NCBI GenBank assembly: GCA_014607495.2
Contig: CP053172.1
Coordinates: 4,912,888 to 4,976,887 of the forward strand
Reading direction: 5' to 3'
From: Carposina sasakii
Lineage: Eukaryota; Arthropoda; Insecta; Lepidoptera; Carposinidae
Length of the DNA stretch: 64,000 nucleotides
A program made the translations under genes and the position numbers. The notes under the pieces were generated by a model, which searched no databases, was not told where the DNA came from, and saw only the letters and a list, made by a program, of their open reading frames with translations. Positions 32,014 through 43,298 of this stretch are shown one piece after another; the stretch's first letter is position 1; each line of letters begins with the position of its first letter.

Positions 32014-32364
32014 TCTGCCGCACTGCACACGAATCACTCGAAAAGATAAAAACTACGACGGACGACAGTTCACTTATCACTTTACTGAAAGCTGGTGCGC
32101 CCGCGGAACTGAGCACGACGATCACAAAATGGTTGCCTTCGTACGCGGAACGATGGTTATGGTAGGTTAACAAATCCGCCGTAACTGGGCCTCAAACCGT
32201 TGTCGATCTACGGGGATGACACGTCGAAACACTATACTGCTTCACTTCCGCGACTATGCGTCGGCAGTCGCACTGCTAGCTCCGGTGATAATCGATTTTT
32301 AAAATGTAAAATGGACGCCACCTTTCCATCATATTCACTACTTCGCCTCACGATTTCAACTAAA

Positions 32365-32393
32365 TGACGTCGGTGGCGCTCGTGCTATTTATA
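32365..32393 (-). promoter_or_regulatory. Putative core promoter of the PNRC-like gene
   Basis: The minus strand carries TATAAATA at 32393-32386, about 370 nt upstream of the start codon. The CRE-like ACGTCA lies within 20 nt downstream (around 32365). Transcription would start near 32360, giving a 5' UTR of about 345 nt. The surrounding sequence is GC-rich, fitting a regulated or housekeeping promoter. Confidence 0.5.
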
Positions 32394-32399
32394 CTGTAA

Positions 32400-33190
32400 T
32401 GGCGGCTGCGCTAACTCGATGCGCGGTGGGGATGTAAAGCTCCTTATGCATGGAAGTATGGTGATTTAGTTACTAATGTTCAAGTTTAATTTCATTTCAA
32501 TAAAAGAATAACAGTAAAATTTTAAAAAATCATAAACTTTACTATGCTAACATTGCAACAGGAGATCTGTTAATAATCATAGAACTAGTAGATGGATCAT
32601 AGAAGACGTTCAAATTGTTACCATTACATTTGAATTAAAGATCTCGTATCGTAATTTAAAAGAACATGTGGTTATATAAAATGCAAAATCATTTCTTAAA
32701 TTTTATTTATAGCGATACGGTACACCCATATAAAATTAAATTAAGTACCATTTTAATTTTTACTTGTACATTTAGGTAAGTACTTCAATAATTATTTTGC
32801 AAACTGAAACTTACGATGTAAGAAAAATATGGGTAACAAAACTTTGAGGTAGTACCTAAGTACTTAGTTCATTTTAGTAAAAGCTTATTTTAAAATGTTA
32901 ATAACTTAATTCTGTAGCAAATAATATAAAGCAAGTACAATTATAAAAAAAACTAATGATAAGTACGTGATTATACGCGAATGATTCAATGTAAATCATT
33001 GTGATGGTACATAAATTTAGTTAATCGAGTTAAAATTCGAATTTGATCCAAAGATCTAACATCACATTGAATGTACTTCATGTTACTTTGAATAATTTAA
33101 ATAAGTATCAACTAATTTATTTAGTAAAGTTTAATACATAAAGTTATTACTAAAATACTTAAGACTCGTGTTATTTTGTAATATATTTGC
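32400..33190. other. No gene recognised upstream of the PNRC-like promoter
   Basis: Sharp change from GC-rich to AT-rich sequence at about 32440. There are no repeat-family ends and no exon; it may hold distal promoter sequence. Confidence 0.5.
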
Positions 33191-33193
33191 TAA

Positions 33194-33745
33194 CTAGTGG
33201 ACGCCCGCGACTTTGTCCGCGTGGACTACAGAAAAAAAAAACATATTGAAATTATCCGGGATAAAAACATTTTCCCGGGATAAAAAGTAGCCTATACAGG
33301 GTGATTTTTGGTCGTCAACGTTCCCGAAAACTACGGAATCTCCTCATCATCACGATCATATTTTCTCCATGGAAGCATCACCTGGGAAGTGTCTGGTTTC
33401 CAAAATATTAGGGTCCAAAGTTGAGTCTGAAATAGACTAGCGTTTTTTCTGCACAAACGCACATAGACGACGACGTAACAGGATTTTTTCACGAAAAATT
33501 CCAATTAATATCATTGTCTATAAAAAAACTATTGCGTTGATAAACACTAGATTCTATAATATTTCGCACGATCATGGAATCTTAAAAAAAAAATATCAAA
33601 AAAAAAAATTTTTTCCCAGCATTTTTTTTGGCATAAACTTACTTTATTTCATGTATATAATACGTACCCTTCGTTAAAGGTGGCCACAAAAAAACACCCT
33701 GTATGTTAAGTGGGACCTGTCACAATATTATTCCTGAAAACTGCA
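33194..33745 (-). mobile_element. Helitron-type repeat interrupted by a Tc1-like element
   Basis: The 3' end CTAGTGGACGCCCGCGACTT (inverse) is at 33194. The Helitron sequence breaks after AAAAGTAGCCTA and resumes at 33704 with TGTTAAGTGGGACCTGTC. The 5' end is lost. The insertion is the T2 copy at 33297-33701. Confidence 0.75.
33297..33701 (+). mobile_element. Tc1-like TA-flanked element (family T2)
   Basis: Left end CAGGGTGATTTTTGGTCGTC, right end GGCCACAAAAAAACACCCTG, with TA on both sides. Internal phrases CTCCATGGAAGCATCACC and TTCGCACGATCATGG match the other copies. Non-coding. Confidence 0.8.
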
Positions 33746-34123
33746 TCAAAATCGGTTCAATATAATAATACAATAATCGGTTTTTACGGTAGGTAGCTTT
33801 AATTTTAAAAGATTTATCAAATTACAAATAAGTACTATTAAGTACTAGTACTTACTAAACACTAAATTCGAAAACCGAACTGTCTAGTAACTTCCATGCA
33901 CGTTTAGCTTTACATTTCGATCCACTGCGTAAATGTCCGAGTATATTGTCTAATTTGGCATAATCTATAATGCCTAGGTTTATTGGTATTTTTGAATAAT
34001 GTTAGATAAAATTTTTCTAATTTATATTCTCATAATTACAACATAGCGTTTAGTACCTTATTAAATTAAAGGTGTTTAGAACTTCAAGCCAAACCCATAC
34101 TGTTTACAAACATCATGTGATAG

Positions 34124-35671
34124 AATAGAATTATAACCTATAGAAGTATAGTCCGAAGGCCGATTTTAGGAATTTTTATGGGTGCAAATTTGAACCAATT
34201 GCGGCTCTGTCATTCAGTGCTCAGCGGTCAGTGGCTACGTGTGTATGTCAACCTAAAGGACTTACCATGACGAAATGTGTGCTGACATCCTGCCAAAACT
34301 ATGCTCAAAAACATAAGAAAATAAATAACATCACATTTCACGTGCGGTAAATATTTGATGTTTTTACGTAATTCCATTAATAAAACAATAAATACACAAT
34401 CAAATTTTCATATTTTTTTTATCTGTCATTCGGAACAAAATGTTGCCATGTGTGTGAAATTTTACCCTATTTTTAAACATGCAGATTGTAGGTAAAAGTG
34501 AAGGTAACTACCTATCGCAACTATGAATACTCCGGTTATACTTACCTACAGTCTTCTTGTTATAAGAAATATAATAATATTATGACATTTTATGATAACT
34601 TAATTAAAAAACGAGAATGAGCGAATTCCGTCCAAATGGAGTCGGCTAATGAAACTTTATTAATTATAACACATGCCTGTTATGTTATTTTTTCAGGGTT
34701 CTGACTTCTGTTTCGGAACCCTGAACCTTGCCTATATTTATATATTTAAATTTTTAATATTTAAAGAAGAAAAAGAAGATAGGAATAAAAACAGATTCTT
34801 TCATTACTCTGGAATTTTAGATTTCCTGCTAACTCAATAACTACTGACAATTGGATAAAAATTGTAAGACTCAATCTGAGAGAAGATACATGGAAACCAA
34901 AACCACAGTCACGTATATGTTCTGCTCATTTTGATGAAAGTTATAAGTACATGACTAAAGGTGGCTTATGTAAATTACGTCAAAACGCCGTCCCCACGAA
35001 GGTACTGTACTCGTATGTCGTTAGTGAAGTAATAGTCAAAACTACATATAAATTCTACTATACGATAATAAATCATCCTACTATTTTATAAGTATTTCGT
35101 AAATAATATTTATGTGATAATTATTCTCTGAACTTCAAACAGTGGCGGAACTAGTAGTTTGATCGATTTTGTCTTTGATTGATTGTGGAATTACGTGCAA
35201 GCTCTCTCACTTAATCATTTAAAACTATGCATATTGTTACTATAATATTATGTTCTGAACATTAGATCTTTAAAATGGGCATCGTCCTTTCCTTTGTTGA
35301 ATGAAATAAAACCACGGAGAATGGCCTCACAGCTTTGTTGACATAATGACAAATTATTCAGAGGGACAATTTTTAACAGAATTTAGTATTTTTTGTCCAG
35401 CACTTTTGGACCAATGATGTGGAAAAGTCCGATCATCTCCTTTTAATATATTCTATATTTAAATTTCACGATAATTCTACAAGAGTTTGCAAATCAGTAT
35501 ACTTCTCAGCATCAATAATAAATTTATCGACTATTTCCCCACATCTAGGGAAAAAACATTTTTTATGGCAACATTAATTTTATGTCATGCATACGTCAAG
35601 TCGATATTTTATGCCTGTTTTTTCGCCTTGCGTTTGGTTGAAACACACTTTCTATAGGTTATAATTCTATT
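34124..35671 (+). mobile_element. P-like transposon with perfect 22-bp TIRs and 8-bp target duplication
   Basis: The left terminus begins AATAGAATTATAACC and continues TATAGAA. The exact inverse ends at 35671. TGTGATAG occurs directly outside each end (34116-34123 and 35672-35679). Eight-base duplications are typical of P elements, and P transposases begin with a THAP domain, as encoded at 34267-35001. At 1548 bp, with no catalytic region recognised, it is probably an internally deleted copy. Matching ends and flanks suggest fairly recent insertion. Confidence 0.85.
34267..35001 (+). CDS. THAP-domain N-terminus of a P-like transposase (two exons)
   Basis: Exon 1 (34267-34346) starts MTKCVLTSCQNY and reaches ITFHV. 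Exon 2 (34821-35001) continues in frame with RFPANS, then WIKIV, RICSAHFDES and LRQNAVPTK. This is the full THAP zinc-finger pattern: C, C, the FP step, W, CxxH and the closing AVPT box. THAP domains are sequence-specific DNA binders; in P transposase the THAP binds the element's own ends. Donors GCGGTAAAT and AAGGTACTG, acceptor GAATTTTAG. After exon 2 I find no RNase H-like catalytic part before the right TIR, so only a DNA-binding fragment of about 87 aa can be supported. It could act as a repressor, as truncated P products do in flies; that is inference. Confidence 0.8.
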
Positions 35672-35814
35672 TGTGATAGTCAGGATTTAACAAATTTTTA
35701 ATATTTTGTGTATGTACCTACATATTGTTGTTAACATAAATAAAATACATGCAATTTGAATATAACATTAAAATTATAAATAGTAAATTAGGGATCTCTT
35801 GTCATAGAATTATA

Positions 35815-36074
35815 CAGAGTGTAACAGTAAGGGTATGTTAAGCGAAAAGCTATGTAAATAGCCCACTATAGAGAACCTATTTCCAAAATATGAGACTCGA
35901 AATCAAATTATTACTTTTTAAGATTGTATGGACATTTCTGAGTTGTTTCGGAATTCTCCATACCATCTGGAAAAATAAACATATGATTTTGAGTCTGAAA
36001 TTTTGTGGGTAGGTTCCTTTTAGTGGGCTATTTACAAAGATTTTCGCTTAACATACCCCTTTTGTTACGCTCTG
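35815..36074. mobile_element. Foldback element F1
   Basis: TA-flanked, ends CAGAGTGTAACAGTAAGGG and TTTTGTTACGCTCTG. It starts about 140 bp after the P-like element. Confidence 0.8.
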
Positions 36075-36185
36075 TATAAACAGTAAAATAGGTATAGTCC
36101 AGTCAAATTAGAAGTAAGGTTACAAAAATTCCCATAGAGCTAAAAATTGGTATGAATGTTCAGAATACTATTATAAGTAACATAT

Positions 36186-36266
36186 TCACACACACACATT
36201 CACACACACACATTCACACACACACATTCACACACACACACATTCACACACACACATTCACACACT
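36186..36266. repeat. CA-rich microsatellite
   Basis: About six units of ATTCACACACACAC, with unit length varying between 14 and 18 bp. Confidence 0.9.
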
Positions 36267-36331
36267 TCACAACACATTATAAATCAATTGTGAAAAGTCC
36301 CCATCAATCTCCCTTGTGCAAGATGTTTTAT

Positions 36332-36518
36332 TGATGGTGAAAGAAAAGATGGAGACCGCGCCTCGGCAAGCATTGGGCGCCCTCCGGCCAGATGGACCGA
36401 TGACTTAAAGAGGACGGCTGGTAGTGACTGGTTGGTGAAAACGGGAGATCGAGCCATGTGGCGTACACTGGGAGAGGCCTACGTGCAGCAGTGGACTGCA
36501 ATAGGCTGACGATGATGT
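36332..36518 (+). pseudogene. LINE ORF2 C-terminal remnant with GATGAT tail
   Basis: Encodes RPPARWTDDLKRTAG-like sequence, then WLVKTGDRAMWRTLGEAYV and QQWTAIG before a stop and a GATGATG tail. This is the C-terminal signature of a common lepidopteran non-LTR polymerase; a second remnant at 52848-53149 is longer. The nucleotide tail equals that of the S3 SINEs. Confidence 0.75.
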
Positions 36519-37052
36519 ATAAGACATAGGGACACATATTTTTACTCGTATAACGGTTCAAAAATGTATATAAAAGTACATTAACGTGCATATTACGAAT
36601 AAAATATTTTTTTCAATTCTTTGAACCGCTATGTAGCGGAAATGGCAATACTTATGAAAAAAAGTGTAAAGATATTTTTTGTAGAAAATCGGATGATCTA
36701 CAATTTTTGTCCGAACTATTATTGCTGTAAAACTCACCGTTTAGCTGGAAAACGCGAAAAACCTATTTTTGCAAACTTTCACCTTTCAATAAAAAATGTT
36801 GCACGTGGGGGATTGATGAGGACTTTTCACAATACATTTATAATAGTATTCCTAGTATTCTGAACATTCATACCAATTTTTAGCTCTATGGTACGTTTCA
36901 TGACACTGGATTCATAGTACATAATGTACTCGTATTTGCTATTGAACCTTACTTAGGTCATAGAGGAATAAAAGACTTAACTTATCTTACTTTTAATGCT
37001 TAATCTTATTATTGAATTGTATCAGGCGTCACTATTCGGAAGTTCAAATCTC

Positions 37053-37410
37053 TATTGAGGGATCGCCCGCCACCGGGCCCTATACCCTCCGCTGACCCTC
37101 GGATCTGCCTACTCATGATCACGAACACAAGACACTACAGTCGCAACGAGAAGCCAGATCCAAGCACCTAGCATGCAACCATAAATACATAGCTGCTAAT
37201 CCGAAAACCAATTAAAATTTTAATCGACATATGTTTCGCCAACACTCTTAATTGGTTTTCGGATTAGCAGCTATGTATTTATGGTTGCATGCTAGGTGCT
37301 TGGATCTGGCTTCTCGTTGCGACTGTAGTGTCTTGTGTTCGTGATCATGAGTAGGCAGATCTGAGGGTCAGCGGAGAGTATAGGGCCCGGTGGCGGGCGA
37401 TCCCTCAATA
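37053..37410. repeat. Large near-perfect palindrome, two 162-bp arms
   Basis: Left arm 37053-37214, right arm 37249-37410, with two mismatches noted. Arms begin TATTGAGGGATCGCCCGCC and end GCTGCTAATCCGAAAACC. The loop is 34 bp (AATCGACATATGTTTCGCC). The flank of the left arm and the arm end recur as a single unit at 11950-12050. No open frame. It would form a strong cruciform or hairpin RNA. Confidence 0.9.
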
Positions 37411-37542
37411 GAAACTTAATCTTATTCCTCTATGCTTAGGTCATGATCATAACAAACCCCGTGGTCTGTGAAAAGCCAGAACTGTAGAATAATAAGGCAG
37501 ATCGCAATACACGTTTATCATAACGGGGTCAGATGTAAATGA

Positions 37543-37810
37543 TCAGACCTGCGAAACACGATATGATAGACCGATTTATCTGCGATTTATTGACATTAGC
37601 CGTGCGCGCCATGTTGAATTTTGTATTAGTGACGATACGCGATGCGTGGTCATGCTAGGGGAGCTGAACCAATTTTTGTTTTGTTTAGTTTATCCCGAAG
37701 GAAAGGCAAGGGAACTAAGCCCATACAGCCATAATCATTGTCCTTAGAAAAATAAATTCTGAATTTATGATGGATGATAATGATGATGAATGGAAATGTC
37801 GGGAAAATCC
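37543..37810. repeat. Two dispersed repeats with inverted copies elsewhere
   Basis: 37543-37675 (TCAGACCTGCGAAACACG ... GTGGTCATGCTAGGGG) recurs inverted at 60151-60292. 37681-37810 (TTTATCCCGAAGGAAAGGC ... AAATGTCGGGAAAATCC) recurs inverted at 47465-47605. No coding potential. Both are probably MITE or LINE tail pieces. Confidence 0.6.
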
Positions 37811-38878
37811 TCAAGAACCAGCTTAAAATTAGTAAAAATCAAAAATAAGACCTGAAGTAAATTCCGAGTTCCTTAATCAACTCCATACAATGGGCGAACT
37901 CTGACGAACTCAATTGTGTAGAGGGCAGGTGTAAGCACGAACCTTTTTGGTGGCGTAACGCTATCAACTCGCTAGCAAAATCTACCTACCATTTTATTTT
38001 GTCTACAGTAGGTAAATCAAAAATAAATTAACGTAAAGGAAATTTTAAAAAAGTCGGCAGTCAGCTGTTCGTCTGGCTTTTTTTTCAATCCACTTTTAAA
38101 ACAGGTTTGAGAGCGGGATCTGGGAATTCAGGGTTACTTCTAGCGTGGTTTTTTACAATTTAGATATGTAATAAATAAATAAAAAAGTATTTTTACACCA
38201 TTACCCTTAGTACCCACGACCCAAGACCTCAAGGATCTTAGTGTAGGACTATGTTAATGTGTTGTGTGTGAAATTTATTAAAATTTAAGTATGATGAGAT
38301 AAGTGAAAGATGAATCATTTCTTCTTTTTTTTTTCTTTTAATTGTTTGAATGAATTATTTCTTTAATGATACTCGTAATTATAATGCACCTAAAATAAGC
38401 ACGTAGGTATTTTACCTAAGTACCTAGCTACTTAATGAAATTACCATATAAAAGCATGTAGTACTTAAAGATGTACAATGCTTTGAATAGATTAATCACT
38501 TTTCTCCAAAATAGGTTACATAAAAGATTATTCTATTCGCTAGCAGTGAAAATCTAGTTATACTAATAGGTAGGTACCCTATTAAAGTGTTATTATACTC
38601 AGGTACCTGCAGGACCATTGTGCTAAGCCAAACAATAATAAAATTACTAGAAAATGACCACGTTGAAGATAACAAAGTACAGGGAAAACAGTAAGTAATT
38701 CTTTTAAGATTAATTATTTTTATTTTTCCTCTGACAAAACCTAGGCATAACAATGGGATGGTCCGTCCGTACCATTTATGCTTGCTTATATCTTTTCATA
38801 AAATAGTACATATTGTCTTGTCTAAAAGTGGTCGCTTCTTTAGACCTTAAAAAATACTAATTTTAAGATATTTAGCCA

Positions 38879-39114
38879 CTAGTGGACGCCCGCGACTTCG
38901 TCCGCGTGGACTGCAGAAAAAACAAAATGTCGAAATTATCCGAGACATAGTCCGAGATAAAAATATTTTTCTGGAATAAAAAGTATCCTATATGTTAATT
39001 CAAGGTGTCAGCTAACTCCAAACCAAAGTTTGTTAAAATCGCTCCAGCCATTTTTACGTGAAAGAGTCCATCCATCCATACTCACAAACTTTCGAGTTTA
39101 TAATATTAGTAGGA
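38879..39114 (-). mobile_element. Complete non-autonomous Helitron (about 236 bp)
   Basis: The minus strand starts TCCTACTAATATTATAAACT at 39114 and ends GTCGCGGGCGTCCACTAG at 38879. Inside are CGTAAAAATGGCTGGAGCG and CATTTTGTTTTTTCTGC. Non-coding. Confidence 0.7.
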
Positions 39115-39264
39115 TAAGACAGACATAATATACACGGCTGCAAGATCACGAAGGAAATACTATAGTCACGTTTATCAAAGCCGAGTCAAATTTAATCAGA
39201 ACAGTTTTTGATTTTTACTACGAAACCCATTTCATGGAACAGTTTCGCACTTGTTTTTTTGACG

Positions 39265-40052
39265 TGAAACGTCTTTAAAATCGCGCCGACACATACGGGT
39301 ACCAGGTTTAAAAACTGGACCGTAACGAAAAGGTCTATATCATCGTACCTTAATAATTAAAAAACTATTGGTCTTAGAAACAAAAATGTGGTGTAAATAT
39401 TTCACTTATATAGTCAGCTCGCTGTTATGACATTGAGTTCGTGTCGGGGTCAAGCGGGGGGGCGGGGGAGGGATACTGCGATAACTGTGCGAAACCGGCG
39501 CTCGCGCTTGTTTCTATACAGTGTAACTCGTGACTCCGACTTTATAGCGTGGTGATTCTTTCGTGTGTTTGTCAAGTTTATTTGAACCGATTGATTTATA
39601 CAAAAATAAGTGTAATTTGGACAGTATTTATATCTATACTAATATTATAAAGCTGAAGAGTTTGTTTGTTTGTTTGTTTGAACGCGCTAATCTCAGGAAC
39701 TACTGGTCTGATTTGAAAAATTCTTTCAGTGTTAGATAGCCCATTTACCAAGGAAGGCTACAGTCTATACAACAACCTGCCCGGCTTCGCACGGGTACAA
39801 CGCCCCCTCACGCGGACGAAGTCGTGGGCAGCTGCTATTTAAAATAACCAGAAAGTGACAATAAATATATAAACATTTGCTATGTATTTTATGTTTCTAT
39901 TACGTACCTGTTCTTTTTTTATTAAAATACTTAAAACAGCGTCCATCTTGTTTTCATTTCAATCTTTTACTTTAAAAGCGATTCGCTAACATAGACGTTT
40001 CACGTTAAAACCAACGGCCGTGTGCCCCGACACAGCCCCACCCGCTTTTTTT
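39265..40052. mobile_element. Dispersed DNA element R4, copy 2 (inverted)
   Basis: Ends match 21836-22420 in inverse: CTTTAAAATCGCGCCGAC on the left, GCCGTGTGCCCCGACACAGC on the right. ACGTGAAACGTCT is found near both ends in inverse orientation, a possible subterminal repeat. A small Helitron (39635 to about 39836, starting TCTATACTAATATTATAAAG) sits inside. Confidence 0.65.
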
Positions 40053-40377
40053 TCATACGGGATGCGGGGTGAGAAGCCTTTGGGGAGCCCGCGGAGGGCG
40101 GATATTAAAAAAAAAAGTGGAATGGCAAGGCAAACAGATGAGAGGAGTTTTATGGTTTTACATAAGATGTGGGTTATCTGTCTTGCAAGGTAAAGTTAGC
40201 CGAGCTTAATACTCGAATAACCGTGAGACCTCTCTGTTTCTTTTACGTTTATTGATATTTATTATAGCGATAATAATAATAAGCATGACGGCCGGCCAGA
40301 TTACCTCTCTTTCAAGTGAGCGTGTATTTTGCAGTTTTTTACTCATGATAATAAGTCTAGTACTAGGTCCAGTAATA

Positions 40378-40628
40378 CAGAATGTAACAAAAAGGGTATG
40401 TTAAGCGAAAAGCTATGTAAATATATAGCCCACTATCACTATGAAGACCCTATTTCCAAAATTTGAGACTCGAAATGACATGTTTATTTTTCAAGATTGT
40501 ATGAACATTCCTGAGTTGTTTAGGAATTCTCCATACTATTTAGATAAATGAAAATGTGATTTCGAGTCTGAAATTTTGTGGATAGTTCCTTTTAGTGGGC
40601 TATTTACATAGCTTTTTGTTACATTCTG
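40378..40628. mobile_element. Foldback element F1
   Basis: TA-flanked copy with ends CAGAATGTAACAAAAAGGG and GTTACATTCTG. A short internal deletion near the right end removes the GCTTAACATACC segment. Ends 600 bp upstream of the UPF0669 gene. Confidence 0.8.
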
Positions 40629-40639
40629 TATAGGGCGCA

Positions 40640-41233
40640 ATAGTAAATAGGCGTTATAAGATATTGTTTATCACTAGTGGAGCTGAGAGTTTGTGAACTC
40701 TGTAGTTTTGGTGGAGGAGTTGAACAGGTATTTGGTATCTATGGAGTTGAATACGGTAAAATCACAATAAAGTTATATTTGAGCATAGTTTGAGCGTAAT
40801 ATTGAACGAATACCAATATTTGACCTTTGCACTTAGATGAATTATTACTAGATTCAGTGACAGCGCTCAAAAAGTGGCACGACAAATAGCTGCCCAAATG
40901 TATGGCTGGGCGTCTATTATAATAAATTGATACAAGCAAAGTCGAGTCTTAGGGTGACTACATAAGATTCAAGATTAAAAATCTAGTCTAATGCAGTTAT
41001 TACGTTTATGTAGATTCACTCGTGCCACTTTTTATAAAGATTTCATTATGAGACCCCGCGTTTACCTATAATCACGTCACTGCCTTTGCATGACGAAATT
41101 TTTGATGATTAAAAAAATATAATTGTCATTGTCAATTTCAACTTTGACATTTCTTGATCCTTGAGATTTTTGCCTGCCGTATTTCAGCAAAAATCTGCGA
41201 ATTTCCATGTAAATAACTTACAATTTAAGCAAA
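40640..41233. other. Upstream region of the UPF0669 gene
   Basis: AT-rich, unique-looking, no exon. It presumably holds the promoter; I see no convincing TATA box within 100 bp of the start codon. Confidence 0.4.
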
Positions 41234-43247
41234 ATGAGAAGGGAATACATACTAGTTTTAATAGGAATATTCTCTATATCCACATTTTCTTCTTTCCTGT
41301 CCGGTTACGTGCAAATTGAGGTGGATAAAGTACTGCTGGATACCGTGGTAGGAATCGTTGGGGCTGGAAACTTCTCTTATTGGCAATTAGGGCATTCAGG
41401 GCCCTTGCACGTTGAGCTGACGTCTATAACCGGAGATGCGGACCTCTACGTTTCAGACAGCGGCAGGTTTGTGGCCTAATTTCGGTTAAAATACCTCGTA
41501 TTTACCTGTTGTTTACCTCACCTTAAGCGACCTTGTGTTATCGTTTTGATGTATATCTGTAAGTTAACTTTGAGATATCATTATGGTGAAACAGTGAACC
41601 TGCAGCTTGAGTTGGAGTGTTATAAAAGGGACTGTTATCAAGTAATCATCCATATTCAAGTTATCCAATTTAATCCCGTTTTTTCCAGTTCCCGTGGGAA
41701 TATCGGGAAACACTTTCTTATTAGATGCCTGCAATCATCATCATCATCAGCCTATTGCAGTCCACTGCTGGACATAGGCCTCCCACAAGACTGCCATGGG
41801 TGGTGATGGTGACCGCAGTTTGTATTTTGGACTATGTTGTCAGTACGGGAGGCGCTGCTGCCCACCTACAGGAAACCCTTAATTGCCTCTTATGATACAC
41901 ATGGGCAGACATGGGGTGTAACAAATAGAATTATACAATATACAAAGAAAATACCCTCCAAGTTTCAAGTCTCCAATGATACATGATCTGTTACTCATTC
42001 AGGTCAGGACAAAGTATTTTATATGTATAGTATAGATTATTGTATTATTCTGTTTCAGGCCCAGTTATGAGGTGGACCGTAACAACTTCAGCTCCACCAC
42101 ATGTGGTCAGGATGTGGTCCTCATTCCGATGGACTTCCCCAGACCTATCAGTAAGTTGTGGTAGTCATATATTGGTACCACATAATGTCACACTTCCCTT
42201 TTAGGTACATATCATTGCTTATGTTGCAACATTGTATACCTAATTAATAATTAGCTGCATGTTTCATTGAATGAATCAATGAAGTCAAAGTTCTATTTTA
42301 TGTCACTGTATAAAACACAAATCTTTATAATAGTGTATGCTCATTGTCTAGTTTTGTCAGTTATTCCATACATTTTACTGACAAATATTATTTATAAAAC
42401 AGTATCTGTTTAGGGATTTAGGTAGGGGGGACCGCGAGTTAAAATAGGTAGCTCCGAGTACCTTGTAGGCTCCGTGTTCATTCTTCTTCTGTGTGGAATC
42501 TCGTAGGGTTTAGGTTCACAGGTGTTTTTCACTTCAATCCAATTTAGGTATTCTGCACTGGTACTTCACTTTAAACGTAGGGCACTCCTTTGGGTAGGTC
42601 GGTTTGTCACACACGAAAATTCACTTGTCGAGCGAGAGTTCGGCGCCGCGGTCGTTGGGCAACTACTCAGATAAAAAAAACTCACCGCCGACGGCGCTCC
42701 GCGGCGAGGAAAAGAGATAGGACGATTAAAAGAGAGAGAAACAATTATAGTTTTAACAGTATCAGTTCTTGACCTATTCATTCTGCATCCTACAGGTATA
42801 GGTGTGTTTGGTCACTGGACGCACACCCTCTCAGAGTATAGTATCCAAGTGTTCCTCGATCCGTCCGCCCTGCCCTCCCGGGAGACTCTTCACAGGGAGG
42901 CTAGAGAGGCAGCGCAAGGGAAGAAACCTGGTGAGTTAATTTATTTCTTTATTCATTTACAAAATCTTCCCTAATACTTTGGTCACAATATGTTGTTCTG
43001 ATGTATCTAGGCACGTGGCAGCGTCTCAAGCCAAGTTCCAGCTAGCAGAACTGGCAAGCAGCACCATGTGTAATTTTACATGTAAGCTTGTATACCTAGC
43101 AAGTTTCATTAAAATTCATTAATTGATTATTGTGTAAAAGAGTAACAAACATACTAACAAACTTTCAATTTATAATATTAGTAGATTAATTAGGATAAAA
43201 GACCAATACAAGTTCACTTAAAATGTCACGGTCCACATCCTACTATA

Positions 43248-43298
<51 letters not shown>

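Larger units (their letters stand above)
36132..36891. mobile_element. Long inverted-repeat element with 39-bp perfect outer arms
   Basis: Outer arms CCATAGAGCTAAAAATTGG and on through GTATGAATGTTCAGAATACT are perfect inverse copies (36132-36170 and 36853-36891). Inner arms match again more loosely (AATTGTGAAAAGTCCCCATC against its inverse near 36820). A CA-rich microsatellite interrupts the left arm and a LINE fragment sits in the middle. The 80-aa frame at 36621-36863 lies in the arm and is not a gene. Confidence 0.8.

Noticed and set aside
31751..32173. 140-codon minus-strand frame and several plus-strand frames in the GC-rich block
   Set aside because: They are shadows of the PNRC-like coding region in GC-rich DNA where stops are rare; only one frame shows family motifs.
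35270..35600. Possible C-terminal P transposase sequence on the minus strand
   Set aside because: A CxxC-like stretch is visible but the strand is opposite to the THAP exons and stops interrupt it; not enough to call.
36621..36863. 80-codon plus-strand frame
   Set aside because: It lies within the right arm and middle of the long inverted repeat and has no recognisable domain.
42566..42781. Two overlapping open frames in intron 2 of the UPF0669 gene
   Set aside because: Arginine/serine-rich products with no motif and no splice support; the region looks like an inserted repeat.
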